Source: JTS-RE37 sp041743975
GTDB taxonomy: Bacteria > Bacteroidota > Bacteroidia > Flavobacteriales > Flavobacteriaceae
DNA: 64,000 nt
Direction of reading: 5' to 3'
Assembly: GCA_041743975.1 (NCBI GenBank)
Contig: JBGTLT010000069.1
Span: forward strand, 62,001-126,000
Every line of letters starts with the position of its first letter. Within the stretch, counting starts at the first letter, position 1. Position numbers and translations under genes: made by a program. Below, one piece after another: positions 27,964-36,826 of the stretch. The notes below the pieces were generated by a model. It did no database searches. It was not told the DNA's origin and was given only the letters and a program-made list of their open reading frames with translations.

Positions 27964-29457
27964 TTAGTTATTGGTCCAATACTCCAATGCTTTAATGGCC
28001 CTGTACCATCCGGCAATGCCTTCCTCAATATCCTTTCTGTTTTGCGTTGGTTCAAAACGGACATCGGTTTTCCATATCTTTTTGATCTCCTCAAGCCCGT
28101 CCCAGTAGCCCACAGCAAGTCCTGCCAGAAAAGCGGCACCCATTACGGTGGTCTCAATGATCTCTGGCCTAACAGTTTCGGTATTGAGGACATCTGCCTG
28201 AAATTGCATCAGGGTATTGTTAACGGTGGCACCTCCATCTACCCGAAGTTCCTTAATGGAAATCCCGGAATCCGCCTCCATGGCCTTCAGTACATCCATA
28301 GTCTGGTAGGCAATGGAATCAAGGGCCGCCCGTGCAATATGCGCATCCGTACTGCCTCGGGTTAAACCAAAAATGGTTCCTTTTGCATGTTGGTTCCAAT
28401 GGGGGGCACCAAGGCCGGCGAAGGCCGGTACTACATACACCCCATCTGAGCTTTTAACGGAGGATGCCAATGTTTCTACTTCTGCCGAGGTTTTGATAAT
28501 TTTCAGGCTATCCCGCAGCCATTGCACAACGGCTCCTGCTATAAAGATACTCCCTTCCAGGACGTATTGGGCTTTGCCATCTATCTGCCAGGCAACCGAT
28601 GTGAGAAGGTTGTTTTTGGAAACGATGGGCTTGTCCCCGATATTCATCAGCATAAAGCATCCTGTACCATATGTATTTTTAACCATGCCCTGCCGGGTAC
28701 ACATTTGTCCGAACAAAGCGGCCTGCTGATCCCCGGCTATCCCGGAGATGGGGATCTTATTGGCGAAAAAATTGGGACTGGTATACCCGTATACCTCACT
28801 GGATTGTTTTACCTGGGGCAACATAGCCGGGGGGATGTCAAACAATGTAAGGAGCGCAGGGTCCCATGCCAGCGTATTGATATTGAAAAGGAGTGTCCGG
28901 CAGGCATTGGTTACATCCGTAACGTGGAGTTCCCCGTTGGTCATGTTCCAGATTAACCAGGTATCTATAGTGCCCAGTAGCAGGTCGCCTTTTTCGGCTG
29001 CTTCCCGGGCCCCCGTAACATTTTTCAGTATCCACCTAACCTTGGTCGCCGAAAAGTAGGAATCGATAACCAGGCCTGTCTTTTCACGGATCATTTGTGA
29101 TTTCCCCTCTTTCTTTAACTGGTCACAATAGTCGGCCGTTCGCTTATCCTGCCATACAATGGCATTGTAGACAGGTTCGCCGGTGTGGCGGTTCCATACC
29201 ACCACTGTTTCCCGCTGGTTGGTGATGCCTATCGCAGCGATATCGGGGCCTTTCAAACCCTTTTTCGTAACCGCTTCGGCAGCTATACCCGCCTGAACAG
29301 ACCAGATTTCACGGGCATCATGCTCCACCCATCCCGGTTCCGGGAAATATTGGGTAAATTCTTTCTGGGCAATGGCCACGATGCTCCCCTTTCTGTCGAA
29401 TAGTACGCCACGGCAACTCGTTGTGCCCTGATCCAGTGCTAAAATATATTGGTCCAT
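27964..29457 (-). CDS. glpK: Glycerol kinase
   Basis: The 497-residue FGGY kinase converts glycerol to glycerol 3-phosphate, trapping it in the cytoplasm. Signatures: ALDQGTTSCRGVLFDRKG, GITNQRETVVVWNRHTGEPVYN, WQDKRT, SGIAGDQQAALFGQ and the C-terminal LRVDGGATVNN motif. Length equals that of E. coli GlpK. It is the first gene of glpK-glpF. The 217-bp gap upstream has a weak TACTTTAA element and a CTGCC/GGCAG inverted repeat (29478-29494) of unknown meaning. Confidence 0.97.
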   Translation of the reverse strand: MDQYILALDQGTTSCRGVLFDRKGSIVAIAQKEFTQYFPEPGWVEHDAREIWSVQAGIAAEAVTKKGLKGPDIAAIGITNQRETVVVWNRHTGEPVYNAIVWQDKRTADYCDQLKKEGKSQMIREKTGLVIDSYFSATKVRWILKNVTGAREAAEKGDLLLGTIDTWLIWNMTNGELHVTDVTNACRTLLFNINTLAWDPALLTLFDIPPAMLPQVKQSSEVYGYTSPNFFANKIPISGIAGDQQAALFGQMCTRQGMVKNTYGTGCFMLMNIGDKPIVSKNNLLTSVAWQIDGKAQYVLEGSIFIAGAVVQWLRDSLKIIKTSAEVETLASSVKSSDGVYVVPAFAGLGAPHWNQHAKGTIFGLTRGSTDAHIARAALDSIAYQTMDVLKAMEADSGISIKELRVDGGATVNNTLMQFQADVLNTETVRPEIIETTVMGAAFLAGLAVGYWDGLEEIKKIWKTDVRFEPTQNRKDIEEGIAGWYRAIKALEYWTNN

Positions 29458-29674
29458 GGATGTAAATTAAAGTATAAACTGCCTGGCTATGGCAGTGACT
29501 AAATGTAACAGAAATATTTTATACTTCATAATCCGTTTCCATCCAGAGCCAGTATTGGGCCGTCACCTATTATGGTTTACTCCGGCTCAAGGAGGTAAAA
29601 GGTCAGGACAGCCTTATTATGCTATCAATAACCTTCCAGGATTGCTGCCCCTATATCCGGATTCCTGCACAGGG

Positions 29675-30148
29675 CTAATTCATTTCCCAGATCTTATAAT
29701 TGAGAAGGGTCGCATAGCACACCCAGATGAAATAGGGGATCAGGAGGTAGGAAGCTTTTTTATGGACTATATTGAACCATTTAAAGGTGAGCAGGATGAG
29801 TACAAGCAGTATCAGGATGACAAGTAAGGCCCAGAAAGGGTTTTTAAACCCAAAGAAAACAATAGACCAGAGGGCATTGAATAACAGTTGAAAACCAAAA
29901 TGATACAGGGCCGTTTTAACCCATATATGGTAAAATCCCCTTGACCAGACCAGGCCCGCGGAAACTCCCATGAGTATGTATAGTATGGTCCAAACAGGAG
30001 CAAAAACCCAATTGGGAGGATTATAGAAAGGCTTATTAATGGAAACATACCAGTCATTTACCGAGGATTGAACCACGATACCGGTAAGGAAGCCGATGAG
30101 CAGGCAAACGACTACCGAAATTACGATATAGAGTATCCTTTTTTTCAA
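29675..30148 (-). CDS. tspO: TspO/MBR-family membrane protein
   Basis: The 157-residue protein has five membrane helices and the conserved TspO pattern: WYVSINKPFYNPPNWVFAPVWTILY... followed by MGVSAGLVW and LFNALWSIVFFG. Family members bind porphyrins and related tetrapyrroles and affect their turnover. It is divergent from the diphosphomevalonate decarboxylase gene, a pairing seen in other flavobacteria. Confidence 0.93.
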   Translation of the reverse strand: MKKRILYIVISVVVCLLIGFLTGIVVQSSVNDWYVSINKPFYNPPNWVFAPVWTILYILMGVSAGLVWSRGFYHIWVKTALYHFGFQLLFNALWSIVFFGFKNPFWALLVILILLVLILLTFKWFNIVHKKASYLLIPYFIWVCYATLLNYKIWEMN

Positions 30149-30217
30149 ACGTCCATGTGTAGGAATCTAATGTAAGAATAATATTTTGTCGAAACTATCG
30201 TAAAAGCTGCTAAAAAC

Positions 30218-30225
30218 TATCTTTG
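30218..30225 (+). promoter_or_regulatory. Bacteroidota -7 box (TATCTTTG) for the mevalonate cluster
   Basis: TATCTTTG matches TAnnTTTG exactly. It ends 9 bp before an ATG at 30235 and 15 bp before the ATG at 30241, so the transcript would have a very short leader. A TTTG at 30185 is too far upstream for an ideal -33 element. Confidence 0.6.
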
Positions 30226-30240
30226 TACAAATTGATGTTC

Positions 30241-31335
30241 ATGACCGAAAATGACTTCATCCCCCTCAATAAGGAAGGGTATAGGGATACGGGTACCGTG
30301 ACTTGGGTTGCCCCCAGCAATATAGCGCTGGTCAAATACTGGGGTAAAAGGGCCCATCAGATCCCCGCCAATGCCTCCCTGAGCTTTACACTTGATTCCT
30401 GTGTAACCACAACTTCCGTTGCCTATGAACCTTTGAGGGCCAGGAAGGACGATTTCTCCTTCGAATTGCATTTGGACGGAATGCGAAGGGATGACTTTAA
30501 ACCCAAAACCCATACGTTTTTCAGCCGGATAGAAAGATACCTCCCGTTCCTGCGAGATTTCCATTTTACCATTCATACTTCCAATACCTTCCCCCACAGC
30601 AGCGGTATTGCCTCTTCTGCCAGTGGCATGGCTGCCCTCGCCTCCTGCCTGATGGAAATGGAACAAAACCAGGCTCCGGATATGGATGCGTTTTTTTTCC
30701 GGCGGAAGGCTTCCTTTTTGGCAAGACTGGGTTCCGGCAGTGCCTGCAGGAGTATACAGGGGGAACTGGTGGAATGGGGTGCCCACCCGGATATTGAAGG
30801 AAGCTCGGACCTCTATGGGATACCCTACCCTTATGAGGTACACCCCATATTTAAAAATTACCAGGATACCATCTTGCTGATAGATGAAGGGCAAAAACAG
30901 GTTAGCAGTTCGGTGGGCCATGACCTGATGCAAAATCACCCCTTTGCCAGGCAGCGTTTCCGAAGTGCCACTGAAAACCTGGGAAAGCTCCGGCAGATAT
31001 TTTCAAAAGGCGACTTACAGGGGTTTGTGGAGGTTGTGGAACAGGAAGCCCTGACCCTCCATGCCATGATGATGACAGGGAAGCCTGATTTTATTTTGAT
31101 GAAACCCAATACCTTGAGGGTAATAAGCGAGATCCGGGGCTATCGGGAGCGTACCGGTACCATGGTCTGCTTTACCCTCGATGCCGGTGCCAATGTCCAT
31201 TTGCTCTTCCCTGAACAGGATAAGGAAAAAGTGGGACTCTTTATTTTGGAGAAGCTGGTTGCTTTTTGCGAAAAGGGGCATTATATTTGCGATCGATTAG
31301 GATCCGGTGCGCGGAAGGCTGTAATTATAGCATAA
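30241..31335 (+). CDS. mvaD: Diphosphomevalonate decarboxylase
   Basis: From ATG 30241 the protein is 364 residues. It decarboxylates mevalonate 5-diphosphate to isopentenyl diphosphate. GHMP-family features: VTWVAPSNIALVKYWGKR, IPANASLSFTLDSC, the glycine/serine-rich NTFPHSSGIASSASGMAA, GSGSACRSIQGELVEWG, and CFTLDAGANVHLL with the catalytic aspartate. The start at 30241 is preferred over 30235 because homologues start just before this point; a TTG at 30223 lies inside the promoter box. The downstream gene is mevalonate kinase. Confidence 0.94.
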   Translation: MTENDFIPLNKEGYRDTGTVTWVAPSNIALVKYWGKRAHQIPANASLSFTLDSCVTTTSVAYEPLRARKDDFSFELHLDGMRRDDFKPKTHTFFSRIERYLPFLRDFHFTIHTSNTFPHSSGIASSASGMAALASCLMEMEQNQAPDMDAFFFRRKASFLARLGSGSACRSIQGELVEWGAHPDIEGSSDLYGIPYPYEVHPIFKNYQDTILLIDEGQKQVSSSVGHDLMQNHPFARQRFRSATENLGKLRQIFSKGDLQGFVEVVEQEALTLHAMMMTGKPDFILMKPNTLRVISEIRGYRERTGTMVCFTLDAGANVHLLFPEQDKEKVGLFILEKLVAFCEKGHYICDRLGSGARKAVIIA

Positions 31336-31382
31336 ATGTGCAAATAAAGCGTTAACTTAATTGGATCAATCTTCAAGTTTGC

Positions 31383-32321
31383 ATGAAAGGACCATTGTTT
31401 TATTCTAAAATCCTCCTTTTTGGGGAATATGGTATCATTAAGGATTCCAAGGGTTTGTCCATTCCCTATAACTTTTTTAAAGGGGCTTTGAAATCGGACA
31501 CTTTACAGAATGCCACCACCATAAAATCAAATCAAAAGTTACAGCAGTTCCTTCTTTATCTTGAAGAAATTCAGGAAGCAGACCCGGAGCTGATCTCATT
31601 TGACCTGGATGCCTTGCGAAAGGACCTGGATACCGGCATGTACTTTGACAGTTCCATCCCCCAGGGTTATGGCATAGGCAGCAGCGGTGCCCTGGTTGCA
31701 GCAATCTATGACAAGTATGCCCGGGAAAAGATAACCGTCCTGGAAAATCTGACCCGCGAAAAATTATTGAGGTTAAAAGCAATTTTTGGCAGGATGGAAT
31801 CTTTTTTCCATGGGACATCTTCCGGTCTGGATCCCCTGAACAGCTATTTAAGCCTTCCAATTTTAATCAATTCCCAGGATAATATTGAATCTACAAGCCT
31901 GCCTTCGCAGCATCAGAAAGGCAATGGCGCTGTTTTCCTGCTCGATAGCGGAACCAGTGGGGAAACCGCCCCGATGGTTCAGATCTTTATGGAAAAGATG
32001 AAACATGAAGGCTTCCGCAAGATACTAAAGGATCAGTTTATTAAACATACCGATGCCTGTGTAGAAGACTTTATCAACGGCAATGTAATATCGCTTTTCG
32101 GGAATTTAAAGCAACTTTCCCATGTGGTGCTAGACAATTTTAAACCCATGATCCCCAAGGAATTCCATAAACTGTGGAAAATGGGGATAGACAGTAACGA
32201 TTACTACCTCAAACTATGTGGTTCAGGAGGTGGAGGCTATATCCTTGGGTTCACGGAAGATATTGAAAAAGCAAAAAAGGCACTTAAGGGATATAATTTG
32301 GAAGTGGTCTACAACTTCTAA
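31383..32321 (+). CDS. Mevalonate kinase-type GHMP kinase
   Basis: The 312-residue GHMP kinase has KILLFGEYGIIKDSKGLSIP at the N-terminus, the ATP loop IPQGYGIGSSGALVAAIY, the segment FHGTSSGLDPLNSYLS, and the C-terminal CGSGGGGYILGF motif. It most likely phosphorylates mevalonate to mevalonate 5-phosphate; a phosphomevalonate kinase role cannot be fully excluded by eye. It sits between mvaD and a UbiA-family prenyltransferase and is 47 bp from mvaD, so the genes are probably one operon. Confidence 0.88.
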   Translation: MKGPLFYSKILLFGEYGIIKDSKGLSIPYNFFKGALKSDTLQNATTIKSNQKLQQFLLYLEEIQEADPELISFDLDALRKDLDTGMYFDSSIPQGYGIGSSGALVAAIYDKYAREKITVLENLTREKLLRLKAIFGRMESFFHGTSSGLDPLNSYLSLPILINSQDNIESTSLPSQHQKGNGAVFLLDSGTSGETAPMVQIFMEKMKHEGFRKILKDQFIKHTDACVEDFINGNVISLFGNLKQLSHVVLDNFKPMIPKEFHKLWKMGIDSNDYYLKLCGSGGGGYILGFTEDIEKAKKALKGYNLEVVYNF

Positions 32322-32331
32322 TAAAATCCTG

Positions 32332-33237
32332 ATGCTTAGTCGAAAAAACAAGCTCCTCCTATTAAAATTCCTCAGCCTTTTCTCCGTCGTCAGGGGATAC
32401 AACATCCTGGTAATCGCTTTTGCGCAGTACCTGGCTTCTGTTTTTATACTTTCCCCCCACCTGCGTTTGGGAAAGGTAGTGCTGGACCTTCAGCTTTTCG
32501 TTATTGTATTGGCATCGGCCCTGGTTATAGCCGGAGGCTATATCATCAATAGTTTTTACGATTCTGAAAAGGACCTTATCAACAAGCCCCGAAAGAGTAT
32601 GCTAGATAGACTGGTGAACCAGAACACCAAATTATCGGCTTATTTTGTCCTGAATTTTTTAGCTGTTTTCCTGGCAAGCTATGTCTCCTTTCGCGCTGTA
32701 CTATTCTTTTCTGCATACATTTTTGCCATATGGTTGTATTCACACAAGCTGAAAAAAGTGCCTTTCCTGGGGAATATTTACTCCGCTGTCCTGGCCATTA
32801 CCCCCTTCTTTGCCGTTTTTGTCTATTACAAGAATTTTGAAAGTGTCATCTTTGTTCACGCCATGTTCCTCTTCCTGTTGATTCTGGCCAGGGAAATGAT
32901 CAAGGACATGGAAAATATTGCCGGTGACCTCGCGCAGAATTACAAAACCGTTCCCATTTTATATGGTTCCCGTTTTGCCAAAAGATGTATAACGACGCTG
33001 GTGCTAATTACGCTCCTTCCTGCCTTACTGCTGATCTATAAGTACGATGTGGGGAAGATGTACATTTATTTTATCGGCAGCATTATTTTGTTGGTATTGT
33101 TTCTGATGCTGTTGTGGAGATCCGAATCCAAAAAGCACTATGTCTGGCTGCATAACATCCTGAAGTTCATCATCGTATCAGGTGTTTTAAGTATCTTGTT
33201 GATCGATATTGATCTCGTGCTCAGCAGGTTGATATAA
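32332..33237 (+). CDS. UbiA-family prenyltransferase (geranylgeranylglycerol-phosphate geranylgeranyltransferase-like)
   Basis: The ATG at 32332, 8 bp after the kinase stop, gives 301 residues with eight or nine membrane segments. The two aspartate motifs of the UbiA superfamily are present: NSFYDSEKDLINKPRK and REMIKDMENIAGDLAQNYKT. Such enzymes attach a prenyl chain to an acceptor in the membrane. Flavobacterial members in this neighbourhood resemble the archaeal enzyme that adds a second geranylgeranyl chain to glycerol phosphate, but quinone-type acceptors remain possible. Its position after two isoprenoid genes agrees with a prenyl-diphosphate-using enzyme. An in-frame codon at 32218 would overlap the kinase gene and was rejected. 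Confidence 0.85.
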   Translation: MLSRKNKLLLLKFLSLFSVVRGYNILVIAFAQYLASVFILSPHLRLGKVVLDLQLFVIVLASALVIAGGYIINSFYDSEKDLINKPRKSMLDRLVNQNTKLSAYFVLNFLAVFLASYVSFRAVLFFSAYIFAIWLYSHKLKKVPFLGNIYSAVLAITPFFAVFVYYKNFESVIFVHAMFLFLLILAREMIKDMENIAGDLAQNYKTVPILYGSRFAKRCITTLVLITLLPALLLIYKYDVGKMYIYFIGSIILLVLFLMLLWRSESKKHYVWLHNILKFIIVSGVLSILLIDIDLVLSRLI

Positions 33238-33344
33238 CAGGGCATTTTTTAAAACCAGGGCTTCGACTCCCCGCCCGAACTCGCCGTTGCGGCACAGGCG
33301 GGTCCGCACGATTGGTTTCAAGAAATTCATTATTTCGTTGGAAG
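33238..33344. other. Gene-free DNA with a GC-rich R2-like segment
   Basis: The stretch directly after the prenyltransferase gene contains a GC-rich patch (33265-33310, CCCGCCCGAACTCGCC...) similar to the scattered R2 family. It leads straight into the 193-bp repeat array. The whole 780 bp between the prenyltransferase and the pseudouridine synthase gene is repeat-derived except for the last 60 bp, which hold a promoter. Confidence 0.55.
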
Positions 33345-33823
33345 GGGATGACAAATCCCACCCCGGAAACAAGGTAGTTGCTGGGCCCGCAGGAAGCCAG
33401 CAGGATACATGAATGAGAATGTCAGACCACGGATTTTGCTCTTACATTTTCTTTGGATGCCGGAAAGGGATGAGCGCATGCCGGGATGGATTCTCGAATG
33501 ATTCTCCATTCGGGTTAATTTTTAATTCGTTCGACTGTGGGGCGATAAACCCCACCCCGGAACAAGGTAATTCCTGGCACCGCAGGAAGCCAGCAGGATA
33601 CATGATTGAAAATGTCGGATCCGGGATTATGTTCTTACAATTACTTTGGATGCCTGAAAGGGATGAGCGCATGCCGGGATGGATTCTCGAATGATTCTCC
33701 ATTCGGGTTAATTTTTAATTTGTTCGAAAGTGGGGCGATAAACCCCTCCCCGGAAACAAGGTAGTTCCTGGGCCCGCAGGAACCGAGCAGGATACAAGAT
33801 TGAAAATGTCGGATCCGGGATTT
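33345..33823. repeat. R1 array: 193-bp tandem repeat, two full copies and one truncated
   Basis: Three copies begin at 33345, 33537 and 33730 (periods 192 and 193 bp); the third stops near 33823. Each starts with a hairpin (GTGGGG-7-CCCCAC at 33537-33555; GGGAT-5-ATCCC at 33345-33359). A second hairpin follows (TTCCTG...CAGGAA), and the unit ends in a GATTCTC direct repeat and an AT-rich block. The first hairpin has different bases but intact pairing between copies. Inverted relatives of the array lie at 54391-54680. No convincing reading frame is conserved between copies. Confidence 0.9.
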
Positions 33824-33960
33824 GTTGGGGTTTCGCTTTTCTTTTATCCCTGTGCTATATCCCGCCCGGCTAAAGCAGTTCGGGCAAGTAGTCGAAATGT
33901 CGATTTGCTAAGCATGACAAACCGATTCCCTGCCTTCCGGTTCCGTTCAGGGACTAATAA
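33824..33960. repeat. R2-type GC-rich repeat segment linked to the truncated R1 copy
   Basis: The segment starting GGGGTTTCGCTTTTC, with CCCTGTGC, CCCGCCCGGC and AAAGCAGTTCGGGCA, matches the inverted segment at about 54340-54405 in content and order. So the truncated R1 copy plus R2 form one composite that exists twice in the window in opposite orientations. Confidence 0.75.
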
Positions 33961-33973
33961 TTTCGGGCAATAA

Positions 33974-34005
33974 TTGCAAATGCAGGTATCTGTTATCTAC
34001 CTTTG
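33974..34005 (+). promoter_or_regulatory. Bacteroidota promoter for the pseudouridine synthase gene
   Basis: TTG (33974-33976) and TACCTTTG (33998-34005) are 21 bp apart, a good -33/-7 arrangement. The box ends 15 bp before the ATG at 34021. Confidence 0.7.
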
Positions 34006-34020
34006 CGCAAAATTGTACCT

Positions 34021-34863
34021 ATGGCCAGTTCCGATTTCAATAGCGATAAGAAAGCTTCCGGCAGGCAAGGCGGAAACTTTAAAAAGAAAAGCTTTGCCAG
34101 GGGGAATTCCCCTATTAAAAAAAACACGGACCCCCGGCAGCCCTCCAGTCCGGACCTGATCCGGCTTAACCGGTATTTGGCCAACTCCGGGGTTTGCTCC
34201 AGACGGGAGGCAGATGTCTACATCGCTGCCGGAAATGTAACGGTCAATGGCAAACCGGTCACAGAAATGGGGTTCAAAGTAGCGAAAGGGGATGTCGTAA
34301 AATTCGATGGCCGCCTCCTTAACCCTGAAAAAAAAGAATATATATTACTCAATAAACCCAAAAATTTCATCACAACTACAAGTGATGAAAAAGGCCGACG
34401 CACCGTTATGGAACTCATCTCCAATGCCTCCAGGGCCCGACTGATACCTGTTGGCAGGCTCGACAGGAATACGACTGGCTTACTATTGTTTACCAATGAC
34501 GGGGACCTGACCAAAAAACTGACCCACCCCAAACATGGGGTTCGCAAGATCTATCATGTGGAACTGAACAAAAATTTAAAAAACGATGACCTCAGGCAGA
34601 TCCGGGAAGGGATCGAACTGGAGGATGGGATGGTCACCGTGGACGATGTGAGCTATATTGAAAATTCCCCCAAAAAGGAGGTCGGCATCGCAATACATAG
34701 CGGTAAAAACCGTGTCGTAAGGCGTATATTTGAGCACTTGGGATATGACGTCATCAAGTTGGACCGGGTGGTGTTTGCCGGACTTACCAAAAAAGACCTG
34801 CCCCGCGGCCACTGGCGCCCGCTGACCAAACAGGAGGTTATCAACCTCGGCATGATCAAATAA
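34021..34863 (+). CDS. RluB/RsuA-family rRNA pseudouridine synthase
   Basis: The 280-residue protein has a basic low-complexity N-terminus (about residues 1-45), an S4 RNA-binding domain (IRLNRYLANSGVCSRREAD) and the catalytic motif VGRLDRNTTGLLLFTNDGDL with the active-site aspartate. It converts a uridine in 23S or 16S rRNA to pseudouridine; large-subunit RluB type is most likely. The ATG at 34021 is chosen because the in-frame TTG at 34003 overlaps the promoter box. Confidence 0.93.
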   Translation: MASSDFNSDKKASGRQGGNFKKKSFARGNSPIKKNTDPRQPSSPDLIRLNRYLANSGVCSRREADVYIAAGNVTVNGKPVTEMGFKVAKGDVVKFDGRLLNPEKKEYILLNKPKNFITTTSDEKGRRTVMELISNASRARLIPVGRLDRNTTGLLLFTNDGDLTKKLTHPKHGVRKIYHVELNKNLKNDDLRQIREGIELEDGMVTVDDVSYIENSPKKEVGIAIHSGKNRVVRRIFEHLGYDVIKLDRVVFAGLTKKDLPRGHWRPLTKQEVINLGMIK

Positions 34864-34871
34864 CAAGAGGT

Positions 34872-34893
34872 CCGGGTAGAATTATATACCCGG
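34872..34893. terminator. Hairpin between convergent genes
   Basis: CCGGGTA and TACCCGG form a perfect 7-bp stem with an 8-base loop just after the pseudouridine synthase stop, overlapping the 3' end of the GNAT gene. There is no T-run on either side, so function is uncertain. Confidence 0.4.
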
Positions 34894-35331
34894 GTTTGCA
34901 TATTCCCACTCCCAAACTTCCCCATCATCGGGGTCAATTACAATGCCCAGGCAGCGGAAATTATTTTTTTCCAGTATGCGGGTGGAGTAATTTTTTTCCG
35001 GCAGCGTACGTGCCGTAATGGTAACAGAAGGATCAGCCTGAAGGGCAAGATCGATTAACATGCGGCAGATCCTGCTTCCGACACCCTTGCCCCGGAATTC
35101 CTCAAAGGTGCCGTAGGCGATTTCTACCCTACCACCGACCGGCGGACCTTTAAATGCCCCGGATGCTATGGGATATCCCTTATCGAAAAGAAAATAACAG
35201 ATCCAGGGGGGATGGAATCCTACCTTTTTTTTATAGAATTCGAGGCACATGAGAAAACTTTCCTGTAAAATTGGGTTCTCCAGGAAATCGGGATTTGCTT
35301 CCCGGGTCTCTTTTATCGGGATCAATTCCAT
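34882..35331 (-). CDS. GNAT-family N-acetyltransferase
   Basis: The 149-residue protein carries the acetyl-CoA-binding signature FRGKGVGSRICRMLIDLAL within a GNAT fold (VEIAYGTFEEFRGKG, then ILEKNNFRCLGIVID). The substrate is not known. It follows the arginine operon on the same strand but is separated from argH by about 120 bp containing a piece of R2-like repeat, so it is probably not part of that operon. Confidence 0.85.
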   Translation of the reverse strand: MELIPIKETREANPDFLENPILQESFLMCLEFYKKKVGFHPPWICYFLFDKGYPIASGAFKGPPVGGRVEIAYGTFEEFRGKGVGSRICRMLIDLALQADPSVTITARTLPEKNYSTRILEKNNFRCLGIVIDPDDGEVWEWEYANPGI

Positions 35332-35384
35332 ACCATCTTCTTTAGAGGCATATTAAATTTGCCGCGTTATTTATACGGTCCCGG

Positions 35385-35447
35385 TTACAACTCCCGACCC
35401 GTTCCATTCAGGGACGCTCAGCCTGACAATGCTTTTCGGGATGGCTA
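35385..35447. repeat. R2-like repeat fragment
   Basis: The stretch CCCGACCCGTTCCATTCAGG followed by GACGCTCAGCCTGACAATGC resembles parts of the GC-rich segments at 33.9 and 54.2 kb (TTCCGTTCAGGGAC; GCTCAGCCTGACAAAG). It lies just downstream of argH and may contribute to 3'-end formation. Confidence 0.5.
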
Positions 35448-35454
35448 GGGTATA

Positions 35455-36750
35455 TTACTGTTTTCCATTTTTATAGGCAGCGTCCATCTTCTCCCTGATC
35501 TTATCCAGGCAGAGGTTCCCGATACTGCCTTCATGGGTGTGGTTTAGGTTCCGCATCGGCTTAAAGGTACCCTCTTCTATTTCCTGTCCCATTTTTTTAT
35601 AGGCATCCCGAAATGGCATACCTTCCTGGACCAACACATTCAGCGTATCAACACTGAAGATATAATCATATTTCGGATCCTCCAGGATATTTTTGTTGAC
35701 GGTAACTTCCCGCAAACTGTACTGCATCATTTCAAGGCAGGCTTTCAGGTCCTGGATGGCCGGGATGATTATTTCCTTAACAACCTGGAGGTCCCGGTGA
35801 TAACCACTTGGAAGGTTATTGATGACCAGGCTGATCTGCCCTGGGATGGACTGGATCTTGTTACATCTGGCGCGAATGAGTTCAAAAACATCCGGATTCT
35901 TTTTATGGGGCATGATGCTGCTCCCGGTAGTAAGGGAATCAGGGAAAGAAATGAAGTTGAAATTCTGGCCCATGTACAGACAAATATCCATTGCAAGTCG
36001 GGATAGGGTAGCGGCAACGGATGCCAGGCCATAAGCCGTTGCTTTTTCTGCCTTCCCACGTCCCATCTGGGCAGCAATAACATTATATTTAAGGGTACTG
36101 AACCCCATTTCAGCAGTTGTAAACTGCCTGTTGATAGGAAAGGAACTACCGTAACCCGCAGCACTCCCCATCGGGTTCTGATCCGCGATTTGGTACGCGG
36201 CATTGATAAAATAAAGGTCATCAACCAGGCTTTCCGCATAGGCGGAGAACCATAAGCCAAAGGAGGATGGCATGGCGATCTGCATATGGGTATACCCTGG
36301 CAGTAAGGTGCCTTTGTGTTTCTCCGCCAGGCCTATCAGCAATCCAAAAAAGTCGTTGACCTGGGACTTGATCCCGGACAGTTCCTCCTTTAAATAGAGT
36401 TGCATGGCCACCAGCACCTGGTCGTTCCGGGATCGGGCCGTATGGATTTTCTTTCCGGTATCCCCCAATTTCCCGATGAGCAGATATTCTATCCTGGAAT
36501 GGACATCTTCAAAATCCTCACCAATGGTAAATTCCCCCTTTTGAATGCTCTTTCCTATTTCGTCCAGTTCCTGCAGCAAAGCGGCCACCTCTTCTTCCGT
36601 CAGCAAACCTATGGTGCCCAGCATTTTTGCATGTGCGGCAGACGCCCTTACATCGTAGGGTGCCAGGACCAGATCGAGCTGCCTGTCATCCCCGACCGTA
36701 AATTGATCAATTTTCTTTTCTGTATCAAATCCTTTATCCCAGAGTTTCAT
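35455..36750 (-). CDS. argH: Argininosuccinate lyase
   Basis: The 431-residue enzyme splits argininosuccinate into arginine and fumarate, the last step of the pathway. The family signature TTGSSIMPHKKNPDVFEL is intact, together with DVHSRIEYLL, HTARSRNDQV and GYTHMQIAMPSS. It is the last gene of the arginine operon, 76 bp after argE. Confidence 0.97.
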   Translation of the reverse strand: MKLWDKGFDTEKKIDQFTVGDDRQLDLVLAPYDVRASAAHAKMLGTIGLLTEEEVAALLQELDEIGKSIQKGEFTIGEDFEDVHSRIEYLLIGKLGDTGKKIHTARSRNDQVLVAMQLYLKEELSGIKSQVNDFFGLLIGLAEKHKGTLLPGYTHMQIAMPSSFGLWFSAYAESLVDDLYFINAAYQIADQNPMGSAAGYGSSFPINRQFTTAEMGFSTLKYNVIAAQMGRGKAEKATAYGLASVAATLSRLAMDICLYMGQNFNFISFPDSLTTGSSIMPHKKNPDVFELIRARCNKIQSIPGQISLVINNLPSGYHRDLQVVKEIIIPAIQDLKACLEMMQYSLREVTVNKNILEDPKYDYIFSVDTLNVLVQEGMPFRDAYKKMGQEIEEGTFKPMRNLNHTHEGSIGNLCLDKIREKMDAAYKNGKQ

Positions 36751-36826
36751 AGGTTTGCTTTTAACAAAATATACTCAAATAAACTTATACCCCATCACAA
36801 ATGGATAGTACAGATTCCCTTTGACC

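Noticed and set aside
29458..29674. RNA gene or structured element between glpK and tspO
   Set aside because: Only short weak inverted repeats were seen; nothing resembles a tRNA or known RNA.
33413..33702. Short open frames inside the R1 repeats on both strands
   Set aside because: Frames are not conserved between repeat copies, whereas hairpins are; coding is unlikely.
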